Made by a program: the position numbers and the translations under genes. Below the pieces are notes generated by a model. The model did no database searches. It was not told the origin of the DNA and was given only the letters and a program-made list of their open reading frames with translations. Below are positions 15,604 through 23,561 of a DNA stretch of 64,000 nucleotides, piece after piece. Source of the stretch: Microbulbifer halophilus (GTDB lineage Bacteria > Pseudomonadota > Gammaproteobacteria > Pseudomonadales > Cellvibrionaceae). The stretch's first letter is position 1. Each line of letters begins with the position of its first letter. The stretch covers positions 1 to 64,000 of the forward strand of contig NZ_JAPIVK010000001.1 in assembly GCF_026183675.1 (NCBI RefSeq). The letters are read 5' to 3'.

Positions 15604-17229
15604 ATGACAACAGCCTCTCCGGCACTCAGCCGCTCCGCCGCCATCGCCCAACTGCAGTCCCATCGCGAACAGCACAAGTGGTCGCTGCGCGATCTCTTCG
15701 CCACCGCGCCGGACAGGGCACAAGTATTCAGCGCGGAGGCCGCGGGCATCTACCTGGACTACAGCAAGAACCACCTGCGCGAGGACACCCTGGCCCTGCT
15801 GCTGGAGCATGCGGAACAGATCGAACTGCCACAGCAGATCGCGGCCCTGTTCGCCGGTACCAATATCAACAACACCGAACACCGCCCCGCCCTGCACACG
15901 GCCCTGCGTTTCCAGGGCAAACCGGAAACGGAACACGAGCGTGCAGTAGCTGATTGCCGCGCGCAGATGCGTCGCTTTACCGACAAGGTGCACAGCGGCG
16001 AATGGCGCGGTTTCTCCGGCCAGCGGATAAAACATATCGTCAATATCGGTATTGGTGGCTCCGACCTGGGACCGCGCATGGTAGTCGAGGCTCTGCATCC
16101 CTGGCATGTGGAGGGATTGTCGGTGCACTTTGTGGCCAATATCGACGGTGCCGACCTGAGCGATACCCTGTCGCAACTGCCGGCGGAAAACACCCTGTTT
16201 ATCGTCGCCTCCAAATCCTTCTCGACCCTGGAGACCCGCCAGAATGCGCTGTCCGCGCGCCGGTGGATACTGGATGCCGGCTGCGCCGAGGGCGAACTGG
16301 AGAAACACTTCGTGGCCGTAAGCAGCAATATCGTCGCCGCACAGGATTTCGGTATTGCCGCGGAAAACATTTTCCCGATGTGGAACTGGGTCGGCGGGCG
16401 CTATTCTCTCTGGTCCGCCATCGGCCTGCCCATCGCCCTGGCCTGCGGCTTCGATACCTTCGAGGAACTGCTGGCCGGAGCCAACCGCATGGACCGTCAC
16501 TTCGCCGCCGCACCACTGGCGGAAAACCTGCCGGTGCTGCAGGCGCTGATCCAGTTCTGGTACCGCCAGTGCTGGGACGCCGGCAGCCAGGTAACCCTGC
16601 CCTACGCCCAGCGCCTGGCCAAGTTTCCCGCCTGGCTGCAGCAGCTCGATATGGAGAGCCTGGGCAAGGGCGTGGACCGCGAGGGCCAGTCCCTGCACTA
16701 CCCCAGCGGCGCCGTCATCTGGGGGACCGAGGGCAGCAACGGCCAGCACTCGTTTCACCAGTTGCTGCACCAGGGCACGGATACGATTCCGGCGGACTTT
16801 ATCGCCATCAGGGAGCCCACTTCGGAACTGGAAGAGCAGCACGAATGGCTATTGGCTTGCTGTATCAGCCAGAGCCAGGCGCTGCTGCGCGGCAAGAGCC
16901 TGCACGAGGCGCACGAGGAACTGGAACAGCAGGGCTACACCCACCGCGAGGCCCACGCGTTGGCGCCGCACAAGGCCGTGCCGGGCAACAGGCCCAGCAA
17001 TACGCTGATCCTGGAAAAACTGGACCCCGGCCACCTGGGTGCCCTGCTGGCGCTGTACGAACACAAGGTGTTCGTACACGGCTGCCTGCTGGGTATCAAC
17101 CCCTTCGACCAGTGGGGCGTGGAACTGGGCAAGCTGCTGGGGGCGCAGGTGCACGACACCATCGGTGACAAGATCCCCGAAGACTGGGATGGTTCGACCC
17201 GCGAACTGTGCCGGCGCCTGCTGCGGTAA
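15604..17229 (+). CDS. pgi: Glucose-6-phosphate isomerase
   Basis: A 541-residue cytoplasmic enzyme interconverting glucose-6-phosphate and fructose-6-phosphate. Recognisable blocks are GIGGSDLGPRMVVEAL (near 149), the phosphate-binding VASKSFSTLETRQNA, GGRYSLWSAIGLPIAL, and GTEGSNGQHSFHQLLHQGT with the catalytic His near its centre. The length is typical of bacterial Pgi. No strong Shine-Dalgarno sequence precedes the ATG. It stands between the lipoprotein unit and the convergent serine hydrolase gene. Fructose-6-phosphate is the usual glycolytic entry, but the GalNAc cluster in this window feeds in through tagatose phosphates instead. Confidence 0.97.
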   Translation: MTTASPALSRSAAIAQLQSHREQHKWSLRDLFATAPDRAQVFSAEAAGIYLDYSKNHLREDTLALLLEHAEQIELPQQIAALFAGTNINNTEHRPALHTALRFQGKPETEHERAVADCRAQMRRFTDKVHSGEWRGFSGQRIKHIVNIGIGGSDLGPRMVVEALHPWHVEGLSVHFVANIDGADLSDTLSQLPAENTLFIVASKSFSTLETRQNALSARRWILDAGCAEGELEKHFVAVSSNIVAAQDFGIAAENIFPMWNWVGGRYSLWSAIGLPIALACGFDTFEELLAGANRMDRHFAAAPLAENLPVLQALIQFWYRQCWDAGSQVTLPYAQRLAKFPAWLQQLDMESLGKGVDREGQSLHYPSGAVIWGTEGSNGQHSFHQLLHQGTDTIPADFIAIREPTSELEEQHEWLLACCISQSQALLRGKSLHEAHEELEQQGYTHREAHALAPHKAVPGNRPSNTLILEKLDPGHLGALLALYEHKVFVHGCLLGINPFDQWGVELGKLLGAQVHDTIGDKIPEDWDGSTRELCRRLLR

Positions 17230-17296
17230 AGGTACCAATGCCGCCACTGTCGCGGCTCCATTCAGAAAAAACGGAACCGCGCCGACTGTCCGTCGG

Positions 17297-18730
17297 TTAA
17301 CGGGCGGCGACCGCCTCTTCGCCGCCCTCGCCGGTTCCGCGGTGCGGGGCTTCCGGTCGTATTAACAGCGCAACAATCAGCACAGCGGACATGGATGCGG
17401 ATGCCCATAAGGCCTCAACAGGGATCGCCTCCCAAGCCCCGAAAAAAGCCAACAGCGCATAGAGCGGCACAACAGCGCCCAACCAGGCCAGGTATTCCCA
17501 GCGACCGGCCTCCCGCCTGCGCCAACGCCAACCTCCGGCCAAGAACAGCCGACACCAGAGCAACGCCTTTCTCCCCGGGCTGCGGAGATTCCACCAGTAC
17601 ACGCCGAGACTGAACGGAACCAGGAACACGAGGGAAATACTGCACAGTATCAGCAAGTATCTGGGTTCCGGTCGCGGCACGAGCTCCGTACTGTTCCCCA
17701 ACAGTTGTTCCGCCAGGTAACCGACGCGCACGGCTCTATTGGACAACACCACTACGCCCCGCTTCTGTTCGGGCACAAAACCGACAAAGCTGCGGAATCC
17801 CCCGGTGCCACCGTTATGCCAGACAAGTGTTTCTCCCTGCCAGTCATCCACCATCCACGCCAAAGGCACACTGTTTTTTTCATCACCGTCGATACAGAAC
17901 TTCCACAGCGGGCAGGACTCCGTCATCTGCAGCTCCAGCAACCTGGCGAGGCTCTCGACAGAGGCGGACAGATCGCCCGCCGGTGCATAGGCGCCCATTT
18001 CCCATAAGGAGGTGTCCAACCCGTTCCGCCGATGCCCATGGAGCAGGCGCTCCTCAACGGATTCATCGTCGAGATGGATATCCGTGAGGCCCCGCGGCAA
18101 CAGTACCCTTTCCTGCAGCAGGGGCCAGTAGTCCTCCCCGGCCCGCTCGGCGAGCAATTGGCCCAGCAACGCCACTCCCAGATTGGAGTAGGCAAAATCG
18201 CCGCGGCCACTGATCTTCACCGACTCCAGAGCTCCGTACAAATCCTCCCGATGCAGACCGGAATAGGGATTAGTCCTGTGGAGGATAATATGCAGTAACG
18301 ATGCAGGGTCGGAAGGCAGGCGCGGCAGGCCGGAAGTGTGCTGCGAGAGTTCCAGCAGGGTGATGGAGCTGACCGGTTCCGGCAATTGCCGCGTCGGCAC
18401 TATTTCTCCCACCGTCGTATCCAGGGTCACCTCCCCCCGTCCCACCATATCCGCCAGCAGCAGGGAGGTGAATATCTTGGTGACCGAGCCTATTTCAAAC
18501 AGGCTGTCACCCTCGGGCAGGGGCTCGCCCGTATCCGCGTAGCGGTACAATTGCCGCTGCGGTCCATCGGCCTCCAGATCTATCACCATCGTCACCATCG
18601 ATGTCCCCGGAGCAAGCTCTTGCACATGCTCGCGCAGCAGGGCCTCCGGATTCTCCCGAGGTTCGGCCGCACCGAACAGAGGGAGCAAAGCCAACAACAA
18701 TCCAAACAGAAATCCCGGTATTCGACGCAT
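17297..18730 (-). CDS. Membrane-anchored serine hydrolase (class C beta-lactamase-like)
   Basis: A 477-residue protein with an N-terminal signal peptide (1-22), a beta-lactamase/penicillin-binding domain (about 28-345) and a C-terminal membrane part (about 360-465) with several hydrophobic segments. The catalytic motifs are SVTK at 82-85, YSN at 181-183 and HNGGTG at 305-310 replacing the usual KTG, as in many D-alanyl-D-alanine carboxypeptidase-like and esterase relatives. The active site therefore faces the periplasm. It starts 33 bp after the stop of the winged-helix regulator on the same strand, so the two are probably cotranscribed. The substrate is unknown; it need not be a beta-lactam. 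Confidence 0.87.
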   Translation of the reverse strand: MRRIPGFLFGLLLALLPLFGAAEPRENPEALLREHVQELAPGTSMVTMVIDLEADGPQRQLYRYADTGEPLPEGDSLFEIGSVTKIFTSLLLADMVGRGEVTLDTTVGEIVPTRQLPEPVSSITLLELSQHTSGLPRLPSDPASLLHIILHRTNPYSGLHREDLYGALESVKISGRGDFAYSNLGVALLGQLLAERAGEDYWPLLQERVLLPRGLTDIHLDDESVEERLLHGHRRNGLDTSLWEMGAYAPAGDLSASVESLARLLELQMTESCPLWKFCIDGDEKNSVPLAWMVDDWQGETLVWHNGGTGGFRSFVGFVPEQKRGVVVLSNRAVRVGYLAEQLLGNSTELVPRPEPRYLLILCSISLVFLVPFSLGVYWWNLRSPGRKALLWCRLFLAGGWRWRRREAGRWEYLAWLGAVVPLYALLAFFGAWEAIPVEALWASASMSAVLIVALLIRPEAPHRGTGEGGEEAVAAR

Positions 18731-18763
18731 AGTATCCGTCCTCGCAACGAAATGAATTGAAAA

Positions 18764-19285
18764 TCAGCCCCCGGTGGCGGCAGCCAGAATGGTCAGCAGC
18801 GGCACCACGCGTTCGCCGGGCACACCGTAGACGCCGCGCCGCTGTGGCTGAATCCAGCCACCGCTCTCAAGCACCTTGAGGTGGTGGTACAACTGGCCGC
18901 GGGTGCCGAGTTGCGGCAGGGCAGCCAGGGAGGCGATATCCGAATGCCCCTCCAGCACACTGTGCAATATCGCCAGGCGCACCGGATGGCCCAGTGCTTC
19001 CAGTGGCGCCGCCGCTTCGCTCCAGTCCGCCGCCAGGCGCTGTTCGACAGCCTCCCCCCACTGCCACTCGTAGTGCCTGCCATCGGGCAGGTCCACGGTG
19101 CCGCCGAAGGCGACTGCACCCGGTGTCTCCACCCGTTTCCGCAGCGCTGCCAACAGCCAGAAGCGGGGATCGCCCCCGTCCGCTGACAGGCCATCCTCTC
19201 CTTCCGACCTGTTACCACCGGCCTCAAGCAACGCTACCCGGTGCTGCAAAGCCTGTAATTCCAACCAAATTGATTTTTCATCCAT
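18764..19285 (-). CDS. ArsR-like winged-helix regulator
   Basis: A 173-residue protein from the ATG at 19285. The C-terminal half holds a winged-helix DNA-binding domain with the ArsR-type signature LGHPVRLAILHSVLEG, followed by GTRGQLYHHLKVLESGGWIQ as recognition helix and wing. The N-terminal half starts with a short helix (LELQALQHRVALLEAG) and a PDGRHYEWQWG-type beta segment that may be a ligand or dimerisation part. No metal-binding Cys cluster is visible, so it is not a classical metal sensor. It precedes the serine hydrolase in a likely two-gene operon and probably regulates it. A palindrome just before the start is a candidate operator. Confidence 0.8.
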   Translation of the reverse strand: MDEKSIWLELQALQHRVALLEAGGNRSEGEDGLSADGGDPRFWLLAALRKRVETPGAVAFGGTVDLPDGRHYEWQWGEAVEQRLAADWSEAAAPLEALGHPVRLAILHSVLEGHSDIASLAALPQLGTRGQLYHHLKVLESGGWIQPQRRGVYGVPGERVVPLLTILAAATGG

Positions 19286-19291
19286 ACTTTG

Positions 19292-19305
19292 TACGTTATT
19301 TCGTA
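19292..19305. promoter_or_regulatory. Candidate operator palindrome upstream of ArsR-like gene
   Basis: TACG-TTATTT-CGTA is a 4-6-4 inverted repeat seven bases upstream of the regulator's ATG, in an AT-rich segment. Its position would allow autoregulation. The half-sites are short, so the call is tentative. Confidence 0.35.
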
Positions 19306-19374
19306 TTTTTATAGGTGTCAAGAGGCCTGCCGGCCATATGGCATCTATCGGGGAAATGAAGTGGGGAGAGGAAG

Positions 19375-19538
19375 CTAGTGGTTCATGCGGTAAATTCGGT
19401 GACTCTAGCTCACAGCCACAGGTTCCAGGGCAAGGCGAAAAAGCGCAGGACTAGCAGCGCTAATTCAAGCTTTTTCAACGCAGCACTGGGGCCTGTGGCG
19501 AAGAGATAGTGTTACTGAATTTACCGCATGGACCGCTA
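19375..19538. repeat. 164-bp fold-back element, copy 1
   Basis: The element begins and ends with CTAG. Its terminal 29 bases (19375-19403 and 19510-19538) are inverted copies with four mismatches, and the inner part also pairs: CCACAGG with CCTGTGG and AAGGCGAAAAAGC with GCTTTTTCAACGC. The whole can fold as one long stem. The reverse complement of the element at 34273-34436 aligns to it over the core (CACAGCC, GCAAGGCGA, TCAACGC) at the same total length. It encodes no protein. Confidence 0.8.
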
Positions 19539-19640
19539 GTGGGCTGTACGCAAAATCCGGCAACTGATCACTTCGCCACGGCCCTCAGGGCCGCGTTGAA
19601 AACGATCGTCAAAGCCGTTTTCAAGCCGCGTCAGGCAGGC
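19535..19640. repeat. Partial fold-back element sharing a CTAG end with copy 1
   Basis: Starting at the CTAG that closes the first element, CTAGTGGGCTGTACGCAAAA resembles the end of the element at 34273-34436 (CTGGTGGGCCGTGCGCAAAG). An inner CGCGTTGAAAACG/CGTTTTCAAGCCGCG stem matches the family core. No right inverted end was found at the expected distance, so it looks truncated. The rest, up to about 19753, is non-coding. Confidence 0.5.
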
Positions 19641-19753
19641 TGTCTTTCAACACAACAACCTGCCAGGCCAGAGAACAGACGGATCGGGCTGTGCCGGCAG
19701 TGGCCTGTTGGAGTGGCACAGGTCAGACACACCCCGGCACCGCCACTGAACCG

Positions 19754-20515
19754 TCAGGATTTACCTGACGCCATTTTTTCCATTATCGGCTGGATCAGGT
19801 CCATCGGCAGCGGGAAGACGATGGTGGAATTCTTCTCGCCGGCGATATCGATCAGTGTCTGCATATAGCGCAGGGTGATGGCGTTGGAATTCTGCGACAA
19901 CTCGTTGGCGGCCTCGGTGAGCTTCTTCGCCGCCTGGGCCTCGCCGTCGGCGTGGATCACCTTGGCGCGCCGGGAGCGCTCCGCCTCCGCCTGTTTGGCG
20001 ATGGCGCGGATCATGCTCTCGTCCAGGTCCACATGCTTGATCTCGACGTTAGTGACCTTTACGCCCCAGGCGTCGGTCTGTTCGTCGAGTATTTTCTGGA
20101 TATCGACATTGAGCTTGTCGCGCTCCGACAGCATTTCGTCCAGCTCGTGCTTGCCCAGCACCGAACGCAACGTGGTCTGGGAAAGCTGGCTGACTGCCTC
20201 GTGGTAGTTTTCCACATTGATGATCGCCGACTGCGGATCGATGACCCGGAAATAGACGACGGCATTGACCTTGACCGATACGTTATCCTGGCTGATCACA
20301 TCCTGGGTGGGCACATCCATCACCACGGTGCGCAGGTCCACCCGCTCCATGGTCTGGATCACCGGAATGATGATGATCAGACCCGGTCCCTTGACCGACT
20401 GGAAGCGACCGAGGAAAAACACCACTGCGCGCTCGTATTCGCGCAGGATGCGAATCGCGTACATGACCAGCAGCACCAGTGCCGCGAGCAGCAATCCCAT
20501 AAAGTAGCTGAACAT
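19754..20515 (-). CDS. Slipin/stomatin-like SPFH protein
   Basis: A 253-residue inner membrane protein. An N-terminal hydrophobic hairpin (about 3-25) is followed by the SPFH domain (about 30-200), with [20 protein letters not shown] at its start, and a charged helical C-terminal part (about 180-230, [20 protein letters not shown]). Such proteins oligomerise at the membrane and form microdomains or regulate a partner protease. The partner is evident: an NfeD-family serine protease gene lies 135 bp upstream on the same strand, the classic pairing in bacteria and archaea, where the protease can cleave the slipin C-terminus. Confidence 0.92.
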   Translation of the reverse strand: MFSYFMGLLLAALVLLVMYAIRILREYERAVVFFLGRFQSVKGPGLIIIIPVIQTMERVDLRTVVMDVPTQDVISQDNVSVKVNAVVYFRVIDPQSAIINVENYHEAVSQLSQTTLRSVLGKHELDEMLSERDKLNVDIQKILDEQTDAWGVKVTNVEIKHVDLDESMIRAIAKQAEAERSRRAKVIHADGEAQAAKKLTEAANELSQNSNAITLRYMQTLIDIAGEKNSTIVFPLPMDLIQPIMEKMASGKS

Positions 20516-20650
20516 AAGGTTCTCCCTTTCTAGTTGTTCTCATCTTCCACAGGCGACTGTGGGAGCCCGGCTGCAGGCAAAATCGCGGGCAGAGCCCGCT
20601 CCGGCATCACCCACTGGTTGTTGGAGTTAACTCAGGCCAATCTACGCCTG
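20516..20650. other. Spacer with REP-like hairpin between nfeD and slipin
   Basis: The spacer contains CACAGGCGACTGTGGGAGC near 20551 and GCGGGCAGAGCCCGCTC near 20595. Both are small palindromes of the TGTGGGAGC type common in proteobacterial intergenic repeats. It would lie within the operon transcript. Confidence 0.4.
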
Positions 20651-22096
20651 CTACCCGGAGTCACTGGAAGGCTCAACCTTCAGGCGCAGGCCGTGCTGTT
20701 CCGTCACTGTTACCCGGTCGCCCGGCGCCACCGACACATCGCAGGTGGCGCGCCAGATTTCGCCGCCCACGTGCACCAGTACTACATCGCCCTGTATCTC
20801 GCTGACGGTCGCGCTGCGGCCCACCAGTGCCTGGTCAGCCGGTATCCGCGGCTGGCGCACGCTCTTGCCCACGGCCAGCAGAATACCCAGTACCGCCAGA
20901 CCGCTGACACCGGCGATGGCACCGATCAATCCGCGGGATACCTGCATACCGGGCACATCGGTGTCGATCAGCATCACCGAGCCGATCACCAGCGCGATGA
21001 CACCGCCGATCCCCAGGGCGCCGAAACTGGGCATAAACAGTTCCGCCACTATCAACAGGGCGCCCACTATGATCAGCGCCAGGCCGGCGTAGTTGATCGG
21101 CAGCACCTGCAGCGCGTAGAAAGCCAGCAACAGGCAGATGACACCGACAATGCCGGGCACCATGGCGCCGGGGTTGTACCCTTCGAAGATGAGCCCATAG
21201 ATACCGATCAGCAACAGGATATAGGCGATCTGCGGATTGGTGATCAGGGCGAGGATCTCGTTGCGCCAGTCCGGTTCGTAGGTCTGTACCGGCAGTTCGG
21301 CGATGCGCTCATCGACGGTCGCCTCGCCGGTATCCAGCACCACTTCGCGGCCGGCGACCTGCTCCAGCAGGTCCTCGCGGTTGTCGGCGACGATATCGAT
21401 CACATTCTGTTCCAGCGCCTCGCCGGCGGTCAGCGTGGCCGCCTCGCGCACCGCTTTTTCCGCCCAGTCGGCATTGCGGCCGTGGCGGTTGGCAAGGCCG
21501 CGGATAAAGGCCACGGCGTCGTTGGTGACCTTGCGTTCCATGGCGGTGCCCGGTTTCGACGCGTCGTCCTTCTCTTCCCCGCTTTCTTTCTCTTTCCCCT
21601 CTGCGGGCTTTTCCTCCGATTCACCGCCCCCCTGCTGCGGTTGCTCGCCGGGTGGCTGCTGCCCCGGCACGCCGCCCATCTGCACCGGCGTGGCGGCACC
21701 CAGGGTGGTAGACGGCGTCATGGCGGCGATCTGGCTGGCGTAGAGGATGTAGGTGCCGGCGCTGGCGGCGCGGGCACCGGCGGGGTTTACATAGGTGGTG
21801 ACGGGGATATCGGAAGCGAGGATATGCTTGATGATATCGCGGGTGGCGGCATCCAGGCCGCCGGGGGTGTCCATCCGGATCAGGAACAGCTCCGCACCAT
21901 CTCCCTGAGCCTCTTCCATGGCGCGCACCAAGTAGTCGGTGGTAGCGGGACCGATGGGCCCCTCGATGGAAAACTCGGCCACATGGGGCCGCTGGGCCGG
22001 CTGGGCAAACGCCAGGGAAAACAGCGCGGCCAACAGCAGGGCCGCCGCAAGTCGCCAGCGGCTCGGGCGTACCTCATCTGAAATCCGGTTCAGCAT
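20651..22096 (-). CDS. NfeD family membrane-bound serine protease
   Basis: A 481-residue protein with a signal peptide (about 14-31), a ClpP/crotonase-fold protease domain (about 38-270), four to five transmembrane helices (about 275-410) and a C-terminal OB-fold NfeD domain (about 420-475). The catalytic Ser is Ser112 in ARAASAGTY and the Lys is probably Lys189 in MERKVTND, giving the Ser-Lys dyad of this family. Between them lies a Gln/Gly/Glu/Lys-rich low-complexity insert (138-185), longer than in archaeal homologues. It is upstream of the slipin gene and probably cleaves it or works with it in membrane protein quality control. Confidence 0.9.
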   Translation of the reverse strand: MLNRISDEVRPSRWRLAAALLLAALFSLAFAQPAQRPHVAEFSIEGPIGPATTDYLVRAMEEAQGDGAELFLIRMDTPGGLDAATRDIIKHILASDIPVTTYVNPAGARAASAGTYILYASQIAAMTPSTTLGAATPVQMGGVPGQQPPGEQPQQGGGESEEKPAEGKEKESGEEKDDASKPGTAMERKVTNDAVAFIRGLANRHGRNADWAEKAVREAATLTAGEALEQNVIDIVADNREDLLEQVAGREVVLDTGEATVDERIAELPVQTYEPDWRNEILALITNPQIAYILLLIGIYGLIFEGYNPGAMVPGIVGVICLLLAFYALQVLPINYAGLALIIVGALLIVAELFMPSFGALGIGGVIALVIGSVMLIDTDVPGMQVSRGLIGAIAGVSGLAVLGILLAVGKSVRQPRIPADQALVGRSATVSEIQGDVVLVHVGGEIWRATCDVSVAPGDRVTVTEQHGLRLKVEPSSDSG

Positions 22097-22228
22097 GGCT
22101 CCAGTCCTGGAAGCGGAAATGGCAGTTACTGGAGACTAACAGAAAATACCGCAGGGGGCGCAAGAATGGGACCGGGCATGGTGATCGGCAGCGGGCCTGC
22201 AGCCCGCAAGCCGAGCTGGAGCTCCCGG

Positions 22229-23245
22229 CTACACCGGATTGCGGCGGCTGTACCAGCGCACCTCGTGGGAGTACTGATCCACCTTGCGCTCCACTCCCAG
22301 CAACAGCGCGAACAGGGCCATGCGCACCAGCAGGCCGTTATCGGTCTGGCGAAAGATGGCGAGACTGGGGTGTTCGTTCAGGTCGGTGTCCAGCTCGTTG
22401 GCCTCGGCGCGGGAGTCCCGCGGCAGCGGGTGCATGATCACCGTGTTGGGCTGGGCGTGGCGGGTGAAGATCTCGCGGTTCAGGCGGAAGCGACCGCGGT
22501 AGAGATTGGCCTCCTCCTGGGAGGCGAAGCGCTCCTCCTGGATGCGGGTGGAGTAGACGATATCCACATCCGAGATCGACTGCTCCAGCTTGTCGGAGAC
22601 ACTCACCCGGTGGCCCGCCTCGCGCAGCTGCTCTGTCACGGCCTCGGGCATCGCCAGCTCCGGCGGTGACACCAGCACTATCTGCACCCGTTCGAAGAGG
22701 CACAGGAGCTTGCACAGCGAGTGCACGGTGCGGCCGTATCTCAGGTCGCCGATCATGGCGATGCGGAAATCGTCCAGGGCGCGACCATGTGCCTCCAGCT
22801 CCCTGCGGATGGTGTAGAGGTCCAGCAACGCCTGGGTGGGGTGTTCGTTGGCACCGTCTCCGCCGTTGACCACCGGCACCCGGCTGGCGGCGGCGAATTC
22901 GGCCACGGAGCCGGCCTGCGGGTGGCGCATACAGATGACGTCGCTGTAGCCGGACAGGACCCGCGCCGTGTCGTACAGGGATTCTCCCTTGGCCATGGCG
23001 CTGGCGGTGATGCCCACTGTCTCGCGCACGGTGCCGCCCAGCAGGTCGAAGGCGGAACCGAAGCTCAGCCGCGTGCGGGTGCTGGGTTCGAGAAACATAT
23101 TGCCGAGGATGGCCCCCTCCAGCACGCGGGTGACTTTTTCCCGCCGCGCGTAGGGGGTCATGGTGTCCGCCACATCGAAGATACGCTCGATATCGCCGCG
23201 CTCGAACTGGCTGACGGAAAGGATATTGGCTCCGATAAAGTCCAT
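22229..23245 (-). CDS. pyrB: Aspartate carbamoyltransferase
   Basis: A 338-residue cytoplasmic enzyme forming N-carbamoyl-L-aspartate from carbamoyl phosphate and aspartate, the first committed step of pyrimidine synthesis. The carbamoyl-phosphate site STRTR is at 55-59 and HPTQ at 135-138; GDLRYGRTVHSL and the C-terminal HPLPRDSR block for aspartate binding follow. No regulatory chain gene (pyrI) is adjacent, nor a pseudo-dihydroorotase (pyrC'). The length is slightly above that of E. coli PyrB (311). The gene appears monocistronic. No attenuator was identified with confidence. Confidence 0.95.
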   Translation of the reverse strand: MDFIGANILSVSQFERGDIERIFDVADTMTPYARREKVTRVLEGAILGNMFLEPSTRTRLSFGSAFDLLGGTVRETVGITASAMAKGESLYDTARVLSGYSDVICMRHPQAGSVAEFAAASRVPVVNGGDGANEHPTQALLDLYTIRRELEAHGRALDDFRIAMIGDLRYGRTVHSLCKLLCLFERVQIVLVSPPELAMPEAVTEQLREAGHRVSVSDKLEQSISDVDIVYSTRIQEERFASQEEANLYRGRFRLNREIFTRHAQPNTVIMHPLPRDSRAEANELDTDLNEHPSLAIFRQTDNGLLVRMALFALLLGVERKVDQYSHEVRWYSRRNPV

Positions 23246-23340
23246 TGCTGCTCCGTTGAGTGCGCCTTGTGGGCGCGTGTCTTTACCGGGGGCGTATTCT
23301 ACTCGGGTGGTGACGGGGAGGACAGCGTGGTGGGGCCACC

Positions 23341-23453
23341 GCGCGCCCTCTCCCCCGGCCCCACTGATTCGCGCCGTCCATGGCGCTCACCCGCTGCGCG
23401 GACGCCTTCGGCGTCCAAATTTGCTCCCGGCAAATTTGTCCCGGTGGGAGAGG
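23341..23453. repeat. 113-bp dispersed structured repeat, copy 1
   Basis: It is about 89% identical (12 differences in 113) to 54662-54774. The outer ends are inverted (CCCTCTCCC and GGGAGAGG), and the inside contains hairpins GCGCC-GTCCAT-GGCGC, GGACGCC-TTC-GGCGTCC and AAATTTGC-TCCCG-GCAAATTT. In the third hairpin both stem sides differ from the other copy in a way that keeps pairing. Confidence 0.8.
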
Positions 23454-23519
23454 GGAGCTATGTAAGAAACGCAGGGGACAGATTAATCCATAGAGCTCGT
23501 ACGGAGCCCGGATCCAGTT

Positions 23520-23540
23520 CCCTCTCCCACCGGGAGAGGG
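23520..23540. repeat. Short palindrome related to the 113-bp repeat ends
   Basis: CCCTCTCCC-ACC-GGGAGAGGG is a perfect 9-bp stem made of the two outer ends of the 113-bp repeat joined without its interior. It sits 22 bp past the sbcB stop on the transcript side but has no T tract. Confidence 0.6.
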
Positions 23541-23561
23541 CTGCCCATCGAGGCCCCGACG

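Larger units (their letters stand above)
23246..23561. other. Repeat-filled gap between sbcB and pyrB
   Basis: This gap holds the 113-bp repeat copy at 23341-23453 and a short related palindrome at 23520-23540. The pyrB promoter must lie within or left of the repeat. No gene is visible. Confidence 0.5.

Noticed and set aside
19322-19753. Insertion sequence
   Set aside because: Inverted ends are present, but there is no transposase frame; treated as non-autonomous fold-back repeats.
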